Source: an uncultured Oscillospiraceae bacterium
Lineage (GTDB): Bacteria > Bacillota > Clostridia > Oscillospirales > Ruminococcaceae
Assembly (NCBI GenBank): GCA_910578965.1
Contig: CAJTSP010000031.1
Span: 1-22,940 of the forward strand
DNA length: 22,940 nt
Reading direction: 5' to 3'
Position numbers and translations under genes: made by a program. Shown here in pieces: positions 1 to 8,083 of the stretch (position 1 is its first letter; each line of letters opens with the position of its first letter). The notes beneath the pieces were generated by a model. The model was not told the DNA's origin, made no database searches, and saw only the letters and a program-made list of their open reading frames with translations.

Positions 1-91
1 GCCCCGCACCGGGCTCGCACCCTCCCCGGCTCGCTTGGCATGGGCTTTACGGACGCGCCCTCTCCTTCGGCGCATTTGAGACGATGCTACT

Positions 92-120
92 GCAAACAGC
101 CGCTTTTGCGCGGCATTTGC
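92..120. other. Short imperfect hairpin downstream of the GNAT gene
   Basis: The arms GCAAA-GCCGC (92-103) and GCGGC-TTTGC (110-120) pair around a TTTTGC loop, with one small internal mismatch. It lies about 30 nt past the stop of the minus-strand acetyltransferase and could help end that transcript, but no T-run follows on the minus strand. The rest of 1-150 holds no gene I can support. Confidence 0.3.
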
Positions 121-150
121 CTGTTACTATACCGCGTTTGGGCGGGATTG

Positions 151-618
151 TCAAGGCCGAGGTTTCGGTTTATGGATATACATACGGGCTGTTTGCGGCT
201 CGCCGCTCGCCTGCACCATACAAAAGAATTCCCACCCGTACCGCTCATAAAAGGAGGTATGGTCCGTTACAAGGTACAGCGTTCCTATACCCTTTGCCTG
301 CATATCGGCGCAGGCCCTCTCCAGCATGGCCCCCGCTACCCCGTTACGGCGCCGGTCCTCCTCCACGTACACTGCGCAGACATTGGGCGCGAGGTCTTTC
401 CGGCTGTGGAAATCGTTTTCGATCACCCCCAAGCCCCCAATGATCCGGCCATTTTCTACCGCAAGATACCACTGGGGCACGGGCCCGCTTTTTTGTAGGC
501 AGTCCTCCATGCTCCGGCTATAAGCCGCGAGCGGAACGCCCCATTTCTGATGGAACCAGGCCGCGGCCGCTTTTACAAGCTCCGGCCGGTCGGCCAGCCG
601 CAGGATTGTATAGTCCAT
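151..618 (-). CDS. GNAT family N-acetyltransferase
   Basis: Predicted 155-aa cytosolic acetyltransferase that would move an acetyl group from acetyl-CoA to an unknown small molecule or protein amine. The core GNAT pattern is visible: a beta-4 strand NVCAVYVEEDRRRNGVAGAML, in which RRRNGVAG is the acetyl-CoA pyrophosphate-binding R-x-x-G-x-A loop (about residues 77-84), then FYERYGWEF near the C-terminus, the usual motif B region. The start at 618 is chosen because AAAGGAG lies about 10 nt upstream. The open frame extends further 5' but only through a terminator-like hairpin. It is the last gene of a minus-strand run and is separated from the DHHW gene by about 107 bp containing that hairpin, so it may have its own transcript. 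The family call is sure; the substrate is unknown. Confidence 0.9.
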   Translation of the reverse strand: MDYTILRLADRPELVKAAAAWFHQKWGVPLAAYSRSMEDCLQKSGPVPQWYLAVENGRIIGGLGVIENDFHSRKDLAPNVCAVYVEEDRRRNGVAGAMLERACADMQAKGIGTLYLVTDHTSFYERYGWEFFCMVQASGEPQTARMYIHKPKPRP

Positions 619-670
619 CCGAGCACCGCTCCTTTCTATCGGGGGGCGGGAATAACGAAACAAAAGGGCT

Positions 671-699
671 AAAAAAGCCTGTGCGGCCAGGGGGGCCGC
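671..699 (-). terminator. Probable rho-independent terminator after the DHHW gene
   Basis: On the minus strand GCGGCC (699-694) pairs with GGCCGC (688-683) around a five-base loop. ACAGGC and a run of six T (676-671) follow. It lies about 27 nt past the stop of the DHHW gene. The T-run is offset by about six bases from the stem, so termination may be partial and the GNAT gene could be read through. Confidence 0.55.
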
Positions 700-725
700 C
701 CATGCAAACACAGGGAGACCCAGCC

Positions 726-1901
726 TTACCCCGCCCCTTTAGCCCACGGCAGCAAAAGCCCCGCCTGCTGCGCCAGATTTCCCGAAAACCGCTCGGCTAC
801 CTCAAGCACCACCACCTCGGGGAAAGCCGGCAGGGCATCCAGCTCGTCCAGCAGCGCCCCCGGGGGCAAAGCGCTGCCATGCAACGCCAGGCCCCAGGCA
901 AAATCGGCCGTTAAAAAGGGGGCCAACGCCTCGCCAAAGCTATCCCGGATCAGCAAAAGGCCACCTTCGCCCCCGCCCTGCCAGCGGGTGATATTGCCGC
1001 CGCCCTCTGCCAAGGTGCAAACGCCGCGGGGCAGTTCGGCCGTATAGTACACGTCGTCGACACATAGGGCCCAGGCCCCGCTGACATTGGCGAGATCGGC
1101 CGGAGCCCGGGCGGCGACATCGGCCTCAAACACCGCCTGTCCAAAGGGCACAGCCGGCTGCCCAAGCATCCGCAAAAGTTCCGAGGCTGCCAGATACGCC
1201 CCAGCCTCATTCCAGTGGGTATCGTATTTGTAGTACACCTGCCGGCTTTGCGCCGCCTCCCGGAGCGCCTGCTGCGGCCAAAGGACGGGGAGGTCGGTTT
1301 CGGCACAAAGGTACTCCGCCAGGGCCTGTACCTTGGTAGGGCGGGACACCACCGGGATAAACTCCGGCATGTACCGGCTGTAAACCCCCTCCTTGGCCGG
1401 GGCCAGCAGCACGGCCAGCCGGCTGCCCCGCGCCGCAAGGGCTGCCTGAAGGGCAACGAGCGAATCCCGGCAGGCGGCAAGCTCGCCGGGGGAATAGGCG
1501 GTAAGGCCCTGGTAGTCCAACAGGCTGGAGGAATCCGAGACATCCCGCAAAAAAAGCCAGCGTTCTTTGCCCAGCAGCACATCCGAGGAGTCCAGCGAAC
1601 CCAGCGCCCAGTTAACCCGGGCATTCAGGCTCATGCACTGGTTGCGGAAAGGGGCGTGGTCCCCCAGCCAAGCATCAAAGGCAGCCGGCCACTCCTGTAG
1701 GGCGGGAGCGCTTTCTCCCAGCGGGAAGGGCGCGAGGGCCCGGTTTTCGTGGTTGGCGGTGTCCAGCCCGCCGCGCACGGCCAGCCAGAGCGGCCCGGGC
1801 AAAAGCAGCAGCGCCGCGAAGCCGCCCAACAAAAATGCACGGCAGCGCCGTGCGGCCTGCCCGGCATGCGCCTGCCGCTCCTGCTGCACTGTAGGGGGCA
1901 T
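726..1901 (-). CDS. AlgJ/AlgX-like (DHHW family) SGNH-fold acetylation protein
   Basis: Predicted 391-aa membrane-anchored extracytoplasmic protein that would work with the MBOAT protein next to it to place O-acetyl groups on an exported polymer. One N-terminal membrane segment is visible (about residues 22-43). It is followed by GDHAPFRN (80-87), a hallmark of the DHHW family, then YDTHWNEAGAY (226-236), which carries the Asp-x-His pair of AlgJ/AlgX proteins. RDSFG near residue 311 supplies the likely catalytic serine. The start is set at ATG 1901 because AGGAGG lies 7-8 nt upstream; the in-frame GTG at 1910 overlaps that site. It begins 70 bp after the MBOAT gene, in the classic order for such operons. 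The polymer is unknown; peptidoglycan, teichoic acid or capsule are all possible. Confidence 0.85.
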   Translation of the reverse strand: MPPTVQQERQAHAGQAARRCRAFLLGGFAALLLLPGPLWLAVRGGLDTANHENRALAPFPLGESAPALQEWPAAFDAWLGDHAPFRNQCMSLNARVNWALGSLDSSDVLLGKERWLFLRDVSDSSSLLDYQGLTAYSPGELAACRDSLVALQAALAARGSRLAVLLAPAKEGVYSRYMPEFIPVVSRPTKVQALAEYLCAETDLPVLWPQQALREAAQSRQVYYKYDTHWNEAGAYLAASELLRMLGQPAVPFGQAVFEADVAARAPADLANVSGAWALCVDDVYYTAELPRGVCTLAEGGGNITRWQGGGEGGLLLIRDSFGEALAPFLTADFAWGLALHGSALPPGALLDELDALPAFPEVVVLEVAERFSGNLAQQAGLLLPWAKGAG

Positions 1902-1971
1902 ACGCCGCACCTCCTTTTGTTTTCAGCGCCGCGCCTACGGGGCTTTTTGGGGGGATAACTCCCTGCGGCCG

Positions 1972-3384
1972 TTAAAACCGGAAATAGATGAATGGGTTAT
2001 AGGTGCCGCACACCAGCAGCACGCAACACCAGGCAAGGGCCGCCAGCAACGCCGCGGCCTGGGCGGGGCCGGGAGGCTCGCGGGTATAGAGCGCCCTTTT
2101 AAGCCGGGGCAGCGCCGCCTGCAGCGGCCCGCAGAGCAAAAGCCCTGCCGCCAGCAGCAGCGCCATCCGCCCGTCGAGGTATCGCAGCGCCGGCCAGGCC
2201 CCGCTGCCTGCCGAGGGCAGCAGCATGGCCCGCAGCCAGCCCGCGGCTGCGCGCAGCCCCGGCGCGCGGAAAAGCACCCAGCCGCCCATCACCCAAAAAA
2301 GGGTATAAAGCCGCCCCAAGGGCGCCGGCAGCCGCTGCAGCGCCCGCAGCACAAACAGCCGCTCGGCCACCACCAAAACGCCGTACCAGGCCCCCCATGC
2401 CACAAACTGCAGGCTGGCCCCGTGCCACAGCCCGGTAACCAGAAAAACCAGAAAAAGGTTTGCGAGGGTGCGCGCTTTTCCCCGGCGGCTGCCCCCCAAC
2501 GGGATGTAAAGGTAATCCCGGAACCAGCCCGAAAGGGTCATATGCCAGCGCCGCCAAAACTCGGTGACGCTGGCGGCAAGGTAGGGGTAGTTGAAATTTT
2601 CGGGGAAATGGAACCCGAACAGCTCCCCCAGCCCGATGGCCATATCCGAATAGCCGGAAAAATCGTAATAAATTTGCAGGGTATAATAGAGCGCCCCCAG
2701 CCAGGCAAGAGGTGTGGAAGCTGCGGCGGGGTCCAAAGCATAAATTTCGTCTGCGCGGGCGGCAAAGGCGTTGGCCAGCATTACCTTTTTGGCAAGCCCC
2801 CAGCAAAACCGCTTGACGCCAAAGGCCGCGTTTTGCACCGTAACCACACGCCCGGCCAGTTGCTGCTCCACCTGGGCGTACTGCACGATGGGCCCGGCGA
2901 TGAGCTGGGGGAAAAAGCTGATGTACAGGGCCAGCAAAAACCAGCTTTTTTGCAGGGCAATGCGGCCGCGGTAGAGGTCGATAAGATAGCTCATGGCCTG
3001 GAAGGTGTAAAAGCTGATGCCGACGGGCAGGGCGATGTCCAGCGCCGGGATGCTCCTCAGGCCGGGCAGCCGGCGTAAAATGCCGGTAAAAAAGCCATAG
3101 TACTTAAACCAGCCCAGCAGCCCGAGATTTGCCGCCAACGCCGCCGCCAAGGCCCAGCGCCGCCCGGCCGAGCCGGAGGCGCACCCCGCCACCGCAAAGC
3201 CCCCCGCCCAGTTGAGGGTGATGGACGCCAGCATCAAAAGCAGGTATTTTGGCCCGCCCCAGGCATAAAAAAACAGGCTGGCGGCCAGCAACAGCGCGTT
3301 TTGCCCGCGTCGGGGCAGAATGCGGGCGGCCAGCAGCACCACCGGCAAAAATACCCATAAAAATGTAAGGCTGGAAAAAAGCAT
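1972..3384 (-). CDS. MBOAT family O-acyltransferase (AlgI/DltB/PatA-like)
   Basis: Predicted 470-aa polytopic membrane acyltransferase that passes acetyl groups from cytosolic acetyl-CoA across the membrane for polymer O-acetylation. The sequence begins MLFSSLTFLWVFLP, typical of AlgI-type proteins. It contains DFSGYSDMAIG (241-251), then WRRWHMTLSGWFRDYLYIPLG (278-298, His281) and TGLWHGAS (317-324), where His321 matches the MBOAT active-site histidine. Length fits the family. The start at 3384 follows GGGAG at 5-nt spacing. The longer frame upstream codes a Pro/Arg/Ala-rich stretch unlike the family. The DHHW partner lies directly downstream. DltB is unlikely because no dltA, dltC or dltD genes are present. 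Confidence 0.93.
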   Translation of the reverse strand: MLFSSLTFLWVFLPVVLLAARILPRRGQNALLLAASLFFYAWGGPKYLLLMLASITLNWAGGFAVAGCASGSAGRRWALAAALAANLGLLGWFKYYGFFTGILRRLPGLRSIPALDIALPVGISFYTFQAMSYLIDLYRGRIALQKSWFLLALYISFFPQLIAGPIVQYAQVEQQLAGRVVTVQNAAFGVKRFCWGLAKKVMLANAFAARADEIYALDPAAASTPLAWLGALYYTLQIYYDFSGYSDMAIGLGELFGFHFPENFNYPYLAASVTEFWRRWHMTLSGWFRDYLYIPLGGSRRGKARTLANLFLVFLVTGLWHGASLQFVAWGAWYGVLVVAERLFVLRALQRLPAPLGRLYTLFWVMGGWVLFRAPGLRAAAGWLRAMLLPSAGSGAWPALRYLDGRMALLLAAGLLLCGPLQAALPRLKRALYTREPPGPAQAAALLAALAWCCVLLVCGTYNPFIYFRF

Positions 3385-3515
3385 GGCAACTCCCAAAGCA
3401 TCGGCAGCGGGCCGCGCCGCCCAGGGCGGCAGACTTATGTATCCGGGCCTTTCGGCGCGCCGGCACAAACGGGGCTCCGGGCCCAGAAGAAGGCGCGCCG
3501 CGGCCGGGCAAGCCC

Positions 3516-4208
3516 CTACCGGGCGGTATCCGCCGGCGAAAAATACTGCGGGCAGGCGCTGATGAGCATCGGCTTGTCCTTTTGGTACCGGCTCAAGTGG
3601 AGTTCCATAACCCCAAGCGCCTTCCCGGTATCACCGGCACGCAACGCGTCGATCAGGCCCGCGTGATCCTCGATAAAATCGTACCGCTGCATCAGCGAGA
3701 GCGAGAGGGTACGCTCCCGGTCCAGCAGGGCCATACTGCCGGCCATCAGCTCGTACACCCGGTTTTTGCCCGCAAGGGCAAACAACAGCCGATGAAACTC
3801 ATTGTCCAGTTGCATCAGGGCCGCCCGGTCGCCCCGGGCGGCCGCCCGGCGCTCCAGCAACAGGTTATCCTCCAGCGCTTCCAGCCGCAGCGGCGCGGGA
3901 AGCGCACACAGAACGCGCAGCACCGAGTATTCCAGCGAGCTGCGCAAAAACATCATGTCGTCCAGCACCGTATAGTCGATGTACGAAACCAGGGTGCTGC
4001 GCTGGGGCGAGACCTTGACCATGCCGCTTTTGTCCAGCTCGTGCAGTGCCTCGCGCACCGGCGTGCGGGACAGCCCCATCTGCTCGGCCAGCTCGGCCTC
4101 GCTCACCCTGCTGCCGGGCACAAGGGCCAGGGATATGATATTTTGGGTAAGCATCCGCAGCGCGTAATCACGGCTCCCCTCGTGGGGATACGGCTCGGTC
4201 AGTTGCAT
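3516..4208 (-). CDS. GntR family transcriptional regulator, FadR/FCD subfamily
   Basis: Predicted 230-aa DNA-binding repressor or activator. The N-terminal winged helix (about residues 10-75) contains PGSRVSEAELAEQMGLSRTPVREAL, the canonical GntR recognition region. The C-terminal all-helical FCD domain (about 85-212) has D135 and H139 in DNEFHR, H182 in DHAGLIDAL and H204 in MELHL, the metal and ligand-binding residues of this subfamily. FCD regulators usually sense small carboxylates. The start at 4208 is preceded by AGGAGG. It sits alone between trkH (132 bp) and the MBOAT gene (131 bp). No catabolic gene is adjacent, so the target is not evident from context. No operator was identified. 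Confidence 0.93.
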   Translation of the reverse strand: MQLTEPYPHEGSRDYALRMLTQNIISLALVPGSRVSEAELAEQMGLSRTPVREALHELDKSGMVKVSPQRSTLVSYIDYTVLDDMMFLRSSLEYSVLRVLCALPAPLRLEALEDNLLLERRAAARGDRAALMQLDNEFHRLLFALAGKNRVYELMAGSMALLDRERTLSLSLMQRYDFIEDHAGLIDALRAGDTGKALGVMELHLSRYQKDKPMLISACPQYFSPADTAR

Positions 4209-4275
4209 GGCGGCCCTCCTGTTCGTTTGGTGATTTTTCCGGTAGGCGGCGGGCGGCCCGGCCCCCCGCTTTGGC

Positions 4276-4293
4276 CAGGGAGCGTCTTCCCTG
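4276..4293. other. Small hairpin between trkH and the GntR gene
   Basis: CAGGGA (4276-4281) pairs with TCCCTG (4288-4293) around a six-base loop. No T-run follows, so it is not a clear terminator. It lies in the 132-bp gap holding the GntR ribosome site. Confidence 0.3.
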
Positions 4294-4340
4294 CGCACGC
4301 GGCATGCAGCGGCTTGGGCGGCCGGCGGGCAGCGCCCTGT

Positions 4341-5798
4341 TCAAAGCTTGCGGTTCCAGGTGTGGCGGCTGAAAAGCGCCAGGATAGGGTAGATCTCCAG
4401 CCGGCCCAGGAGCATGTCCATAGTAAGGATCAGCTTGGAAAAATCGCTGTAAAGGCCAAAATTGCGGGCCGCCCCCACCCCGTCAAAGCCGGGGCCAATG
4501 TTGTTGAAGCAGGCGATGACCGCCGAAAGGTTGGTAAAAACAGAAAACCCGTCAAACGACACCAGCAAAAAGCTCCCCACCACCAGCGCACAGTAGGCCA
4601 CCAGATAGGCGTTGGTGTTGTCCAGCACATCCTCGCCGATGGTCTGGCCGTTCACCCGCATGAGCTGTATCCGCCGGGGGTTGAGGGTCTGGCGCAGGTT
4701 GCGCCGAAGGCCCTTGAGCAGCAAAAGCACCCGTGCCATCTTGAGCCCGCCGCCGGTGCTGCCCGCACAGGCCCCAAGGCACATCAAAACGAGCAGGATG
4801 CCCTTGGAAAGGTCCGGCCATTGGTCAAAATCCAGGGTTGAAAAGCCGGTGGTGGTGATAACGCTGGCCACCTGAAAGGCCGCATGGTGCAGCGCCGCGC
4901 CAAGGCTTGCAAAGAGCCCCCGGATATTAAAAGCGATAAGGGCGATGGCCCCAAAGGTAACCCCCAGGTAGAGCCGCAGCTCCTCGTCCAGGAAAAAGCC
5001 CTTAAAGCGGCGCAGAAGCAGTAGAAAATACAGGCTGAAATTGACCCCAAACAGAAGCATAAACACGGTTGTCACCGTTTGCAGGTAGGGGCTATAGCCG
5101 GCAAGGCTGTCGTTTTTAATGCCAAACCCGCCGGTGCCGGCGGTGCCAAAGGCGGTACACAGGGCGTCAAACAGGGGCATGCCGCCCAGCAGCAAAAAGA
5201 GGATGTCCAGCACGGTGAGCAGCATGTACATGCCGTACAGAATGAGGGCGGTACCCTGCAGCTTGGGGGTGAGCTTGCCCACGCTGGGGCCGGGGCTCTC
5301 GGCCCGCATGAGGTGGATGTTGGCGCCGGTACCCCGCCGGGCGACGGGCACCACCGCCAGCAAAAACACCAGCATGCCCATGCCGCCCAGCCAATGGCTG
5401 AAGCTGCGCCAGAGCAAAAGCCCCCGGGGCAGCGCCTCCACATCCGACAGGATGGATGCGCCGGTGGTGGTAAAACCCGAGACAATCTCAAACAAGGCGT
5501 CCACAAAGCTGGGGATGGCCCGGCTGAACCAGAAGGGCAGCGCCCCCACAAGGCTCATGACGATCCAGGACAGGCCGGTGGCCACAAACCCCTCCTGCGC
5601 ATAAAAGAGGGGCTGGCCGCGCCGGGCCCAAAGCAGCAGCAGCGCCCCAAACAGGCAGGCCAGCAGGATGGCGGCGGCAAAGCATACCGCCGGGTTTTTA
5701 TCGCCGTCGTACAGGCAGAGCAGTGCCGACGGGGCCATAAACGCCGCCTCGAGCAGCAGCAGCGCACCGATGATGCGGCCTACGATCTTGACATTCAC
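4341..5798 (-). CDS. trkH: Trk/Ktr potassium uptake channel subunit TrkH
   Basis: Predicted 485-aa integral membrane K+ translocating subunit. Four pore-loop repeats are visible: SGFTTTGAS (107-115), AFGTAGTGGFG (216-226), ITTTGFSTLD (314-323) and NNIGPGFDGVG (432-442). The central glycines correspond to the selectivity filter of the TrkH/KtrB superfamily. GACAGSTGGGLK (342-353) is the conserved glycine-rich hinge region. Length suits TrkH. The start is a GTG at 5798, the only start in frame near the TrkA stop; a weak AAGGGGG lies about 13 nt upstream. It follows trkA by 18 bp, so the two are surely co-transcribed and TrkA would gate it. The family is certain; TrkH rather than KtrB is favoured by the double-RCK partner. 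Confidence 0.95.
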   Translation of the reverse strand: MNVKIVGRIIGALLLLEAAFMAPSALLCLYDGDKNPAVCFAAAILLACLFGALLLLWARRGQPLFYAQEGFVATGLSWIVMSLVGALPFWFSRAIPSFVDALFEIVSGFTTTGASILSDVEALPRGLLLWRSFSHWLGGMGMLVFLLAVVPVARRGTGANIHLMRAESPGPSVGKLTPKLQGTALILYGMYMLLTVLDILFLLLGGMPLFDALCTAFGTAGTGGFGIKNDSLAGYSPYLQTVTTVFMLLFGVNFSLYFLLLLRRFKGFFLDEELRLYLGVTFGAIALIAFNIRGLFASLGAALHHAAFQVASVITTTGFSTLDFDQWPDLSKGILLVLMCLGACAGSTGGGLKMARVLLLLKGLRRNLRQTLNPRRIQLMRVNGQTIGEDVLDNTNAYLVAYCALVVGSFLLVSFDGFSVFTNLSAVIACFNNIGPGFDGVGAARNFGLYSDFSKLILTMDMLLGRLEIYPILALFSRHTWNRKL

Positions 5799-5816
5799 GG
5801 TAGGAAAAACGCCCCC

Positions 5817-7175
5817 TTACGCAAAGATGTCGTTGAGCTGCAAAATCGGCGAGGACCGGCCGTTGACCACGATCACCGTATCCCCCGGCTCCAAATGGGA
5901 GGAGCCGTCCGGGATGATGGTGCGGCCCACCCGGGTGATGCAGGCAATCAGCAGGCTGCTTTTGAGGCTGATATCCTTGAGGGGCTGCCCGATAAACCGG
6001 GTATCCTTGTCTACCCGGAACTCCAGCGCCTCAACCTGCCCGCCCGCGATGCGGTGCAGGGTGATGGCCGCGCCGGTCTGGTTCTGCATGGCGCGCACAT
6101 ACTGCGCAATGTTGGCGCAGCACAGCTCCTTAGGGCTGATAACGCTGCCCACATCGAGGTTTTCGAGGATACCGGTGCTTTCCATCCGGTTGACCTTGGT
6201 AACGATCTGGGGCACATGGCAGGTAGTGCCGTACATCGAGGTGATGACGTTGAGCTCGTCCAGCCCGGTAAGGGTGACCAGCGCGTCGGTAAAGGCGATG
6301 CCCTCACTGTCCAGCACCTCCTGGGAGGAGCCGTCGGCCTGGACGACGGCGGCCTTGGGCAGGTTTTGTGCCAGTACCCTGCAACGCGCTGCGTCCTGCT
6401 CGATGATTTTGACCTGTACGCCCGCATTCAAAAGCCGCTGGGCCAGATAGAAGCTCAGCCGGCCGCCGCCGATGAGGGTGGCGTGCCGGGTTTTTTTAGG
6501 GGCGATGCCCAGCTTTTTCAGCAGGTTGGCCAGCACCTCGGTGGGGGCGGTAACATAAATATGGTCGTCTTTTTGCAGCACGTCGCCGCCGCTGGGGATA
6601 ATCACCTGCCCCCCGCGTAGCACGGTACATACCAGCACCTTGCACCCCAGCACCCCAGGCAGCCGGGAAAGGGGCTGGTTTTCAAAGATGCCGCCGGCCT
6701 GCACCCGCAGCTCCACAATTTCCACCCGGCCCTTTGCAAAGGTCTCGCGTTTTAGAAAGCCGGGGAACTGCAAAAGCCGATACGCCTCCTGCGCAGCAGC
6801 CAGCTCTGGATTTACAGTGAGCGAAAGGCCGTACTCCTCCCGCATGCGGATCATCTGCTCGAGGTATTCCGGGCTGCGAACCCGGGCAATGGTGTGCAGG
6901 TTGGGGTTCATCTTGCGGGCGGTAAGGCAGCACAGCAGGTTGATCTCGTCCGCGCTGGTGGCGGCAATGAGCAGCTCGGCCTCTTCGGCCTCGGCCTCGC
7001 GCAGGGTAGCCATGGTAGCGCAGTTGCCCCGGATAGACAGCACATCATACTGCTGCAGCTTGCTCTCGAGCACCTGCTGGTTGGAATCAATGGCGGTGAT
7101 CTCGTGCCCCTCCATCGAGAGCTGCCGGGTGAGCGCAAGGCCCACCTTGCCGTCGCCCGCAATGATGATTTTCAT
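5817..7175 (-). CDS. trkA: Trk system potassium uptake regulatory subunit TrkA
   Basis: Predicted 452-aa cytosolic gating protein with two tandem RCK modules. The first begins MKIIIAGDGKVG, a nucleotide-binding GxGxxG loop with D30 at the end of strand 2 for adenosine ribose binding. The second begins HATLIGGGRLS (231-241) with E259 in the matching place. TrkA_C subdomains follow each (about 148-220 and 365-450). Full TrkA rather than single-domain KtrA is shown by this duplication. The start at 7175 is chosen because GAGGA sits 5 nt upstream; an ATG six bases earlier overlaps that site. It is the first gene of trkAH, about 200 bp downstream of the KdpE-like gene, and could be expressed from there or from its own promoter in that gap. 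Confidence 0.95.
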   Translation of the reverse strand: MKIIIAGDGKVGLALTRQLSMEGHEITAIDSNQQVLESKLQQYDVLSIRGNCATMATLREAEAEEAELLIAATSADEINLLCCLTARKMNPNLHTIARVRSPEYLEQMIRMREEYGLSLTVNPELAAAQEAYRLLQFPGFLKRETFAKGRVEIVELRVQAGGIFENQPLSRLPGVLGCKVLVCTVLRGGQVIIPSGGDVLQKDDHIYVTAPTEVLANLLKKLGIAPKKTRHATLIGGGRLSFYLAQRLLNAGVQVKIIEQDAARCRVLAQNLPKAAVVQADGSSQEVLDSEGIAFTDALVTLTGLDELNVITSMYGTTCHVPQIVTKVNRMESTGILENLDVGSVISPKELCCANIAQYVRAMQNQTGAAITLHRIAGGQVEALEFRVDKDTRFIGQPLKDISLKSSLLIACITRVGRTIIPDGSSHLEPGDTVIVVNGRSSPILQLNDIFA

Positions 7176-7260
7176 ACACATCCTCTTTTCGCTTGGCCGG
7201 CGGGGCAAAACCCGCCGTTCTTAATTCTGCCGCGCAAGCCGGCGGCGCACCCATCGTTTT

Positions 7261-7279
7261 GGCCCCCTGTACGGGGGCC
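7261..7279. other. GC-rich perfect hairpin between the kdpE-like gene and trkA
   Basis: GGCCCCC (7261-7267) pairs with GGGGGCC (7273-7279) around a five-base loop. No T-run follows on the minus strand, so it is at most a weak terminator or attenuator in the 200-bp gap between the two-component genes and trkAH. I found no convincing promoter for trkA in this gap. Confidence 0.35.
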
Positions 7280-7375
7280 GCCTGCGTTTTTGGCCTTATG
7301 GGGCGGCTGCGCCCGCAAGCAAGCCGGGGGGCAGGGATAAAACCCGCCGCGGCTTTTCGCACCCGGCCTATTTTT

Positions 7376-8083
7376 TCATTTTTCCTCAGCCATGCGGTAA
7401 CCCACCCCCGCCTCGGTAAACACATATTGCGGCTCGGCAGGGTTTTTCTCGATTTTACGCCTGATATTGGCCATATTGACCCGCAGGATCTGGTTGTCGC
7501 TCTGGGTACCGGGGCCCCAAAGCTCCTGGATGATGGCGTCGTAGGTGAGCACCCGGCCGGTATTTTTACCCAACAGCGCCAATATCTTGTATTCGTTGGG
7601 GGTAAGGTGCACCGGCTGGCCGTCCACCGCTACCTGGCGCTTGTCGTAATCGATTTCGAGGCCCCCTACCCGCAGCCGGCCGGTGCGCGCGATCTCGGCT
7701 GAAACGCCGGCGCTGCGCGCGTGACGCAAAGCGGTGCGGATGCGGGCCAGAAGCTCCTCGGCGCCAAAGGGCTTTACAATATAGTCGTCCGCGCCGGCAT
7801 CCAGCGCGGCAACCTTGTCCGCCTCCTGGGAACGGGCGCTTACCACCACGATCGGCATGCCGGACCAGCCGCGCACCCGGCGGATCAGCTCGAGCCCGTC
7901 CAGGTCCGGCAGGCCTAAGTCCAGCAGCACAAGGTCGGGGCAGTGGGAGCGGACAAGGGTGTCGGCCTGGCGGCCGCTGGCGGCGGTGAGCACCTCGTAC
8001 CGGTTGGTAGACAGCACCGCCACCATCACATTGCAGATGCCCGCATCGTCCTCCACCACAAGGATTTTATCCCTCACTTCCAT
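7376..8083 (-). CDS. kdpE: OmpR/KdpE family response regulator
   Basis: Predicted 235-aa DNA-binding response regulator. The receiver domain (1-120) has acidic residues E11, D12 and D13, phospho-acceptor D55 in LVLLDLGLPDLDG, S82 in VVVSAR and K104 in YIVKPFG. The winged-helix effector domain follows (about 130-233) with LTPNEYKILALLGKNTGRVLT and a recognition helix in NQILRVNMANIRRKIE, a KdpE-like pattern. The start at 8083 is preceded by AAAGGAGG and overlaps the 3' end of the kinase gene by 17 bp, indicating translational coupling. No kdpFABC pump is in the window, so regulation of the adjacent trkAH is the natural inference. The symbol reflects family resemblance, not a proven role. Confidence 0.88.
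   Translation of the reverse strand: MEVRDKILVVEDDAGICNVMVAVLSTNRYEVLTAASGRQADTLVRSHCPDLVLLDLGLPDLDGLELIRRVRGWSGMPIVVVSARSQEADKVAALDAGADDYIVKPFGAEELLARIRTALRHARSAGVSAEIARTGRLRVGGLEIDYDKRQVAVDGQPVHLTPNEYKILALLGKNTGRVLTYDAIIQELWGPGTQSDNQILRVNMANIRRKIEKNPAEPQYVFTEAGVGYRMAEEK

Noticed and set aside
40..498. An open frame on the plus strand across the GNAT gene.
   Set aside because: No ribosome site suits its start and no domain is visible. The minus-strand GNAT motifs explain the region.
1567..3078. A 503-codon open frame on the plus strand opposite the DHHW and MBOAT genes.
   Set aside because: Its product is a low-complexity mix rich in Gly, Gln, Pro, Lys and His, typical of the antisense of GC-rich genes. 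The minus-strand genes have intact catalytic motifs and ribosome sites.
5079..6620. A 513-codon open frame on the plus strand opposite trkH and trkA.
   Set aside because: Antisense shadow with no recognisable domain and a biased His/Gly/Gln composition. Both trk genes are clearly real.
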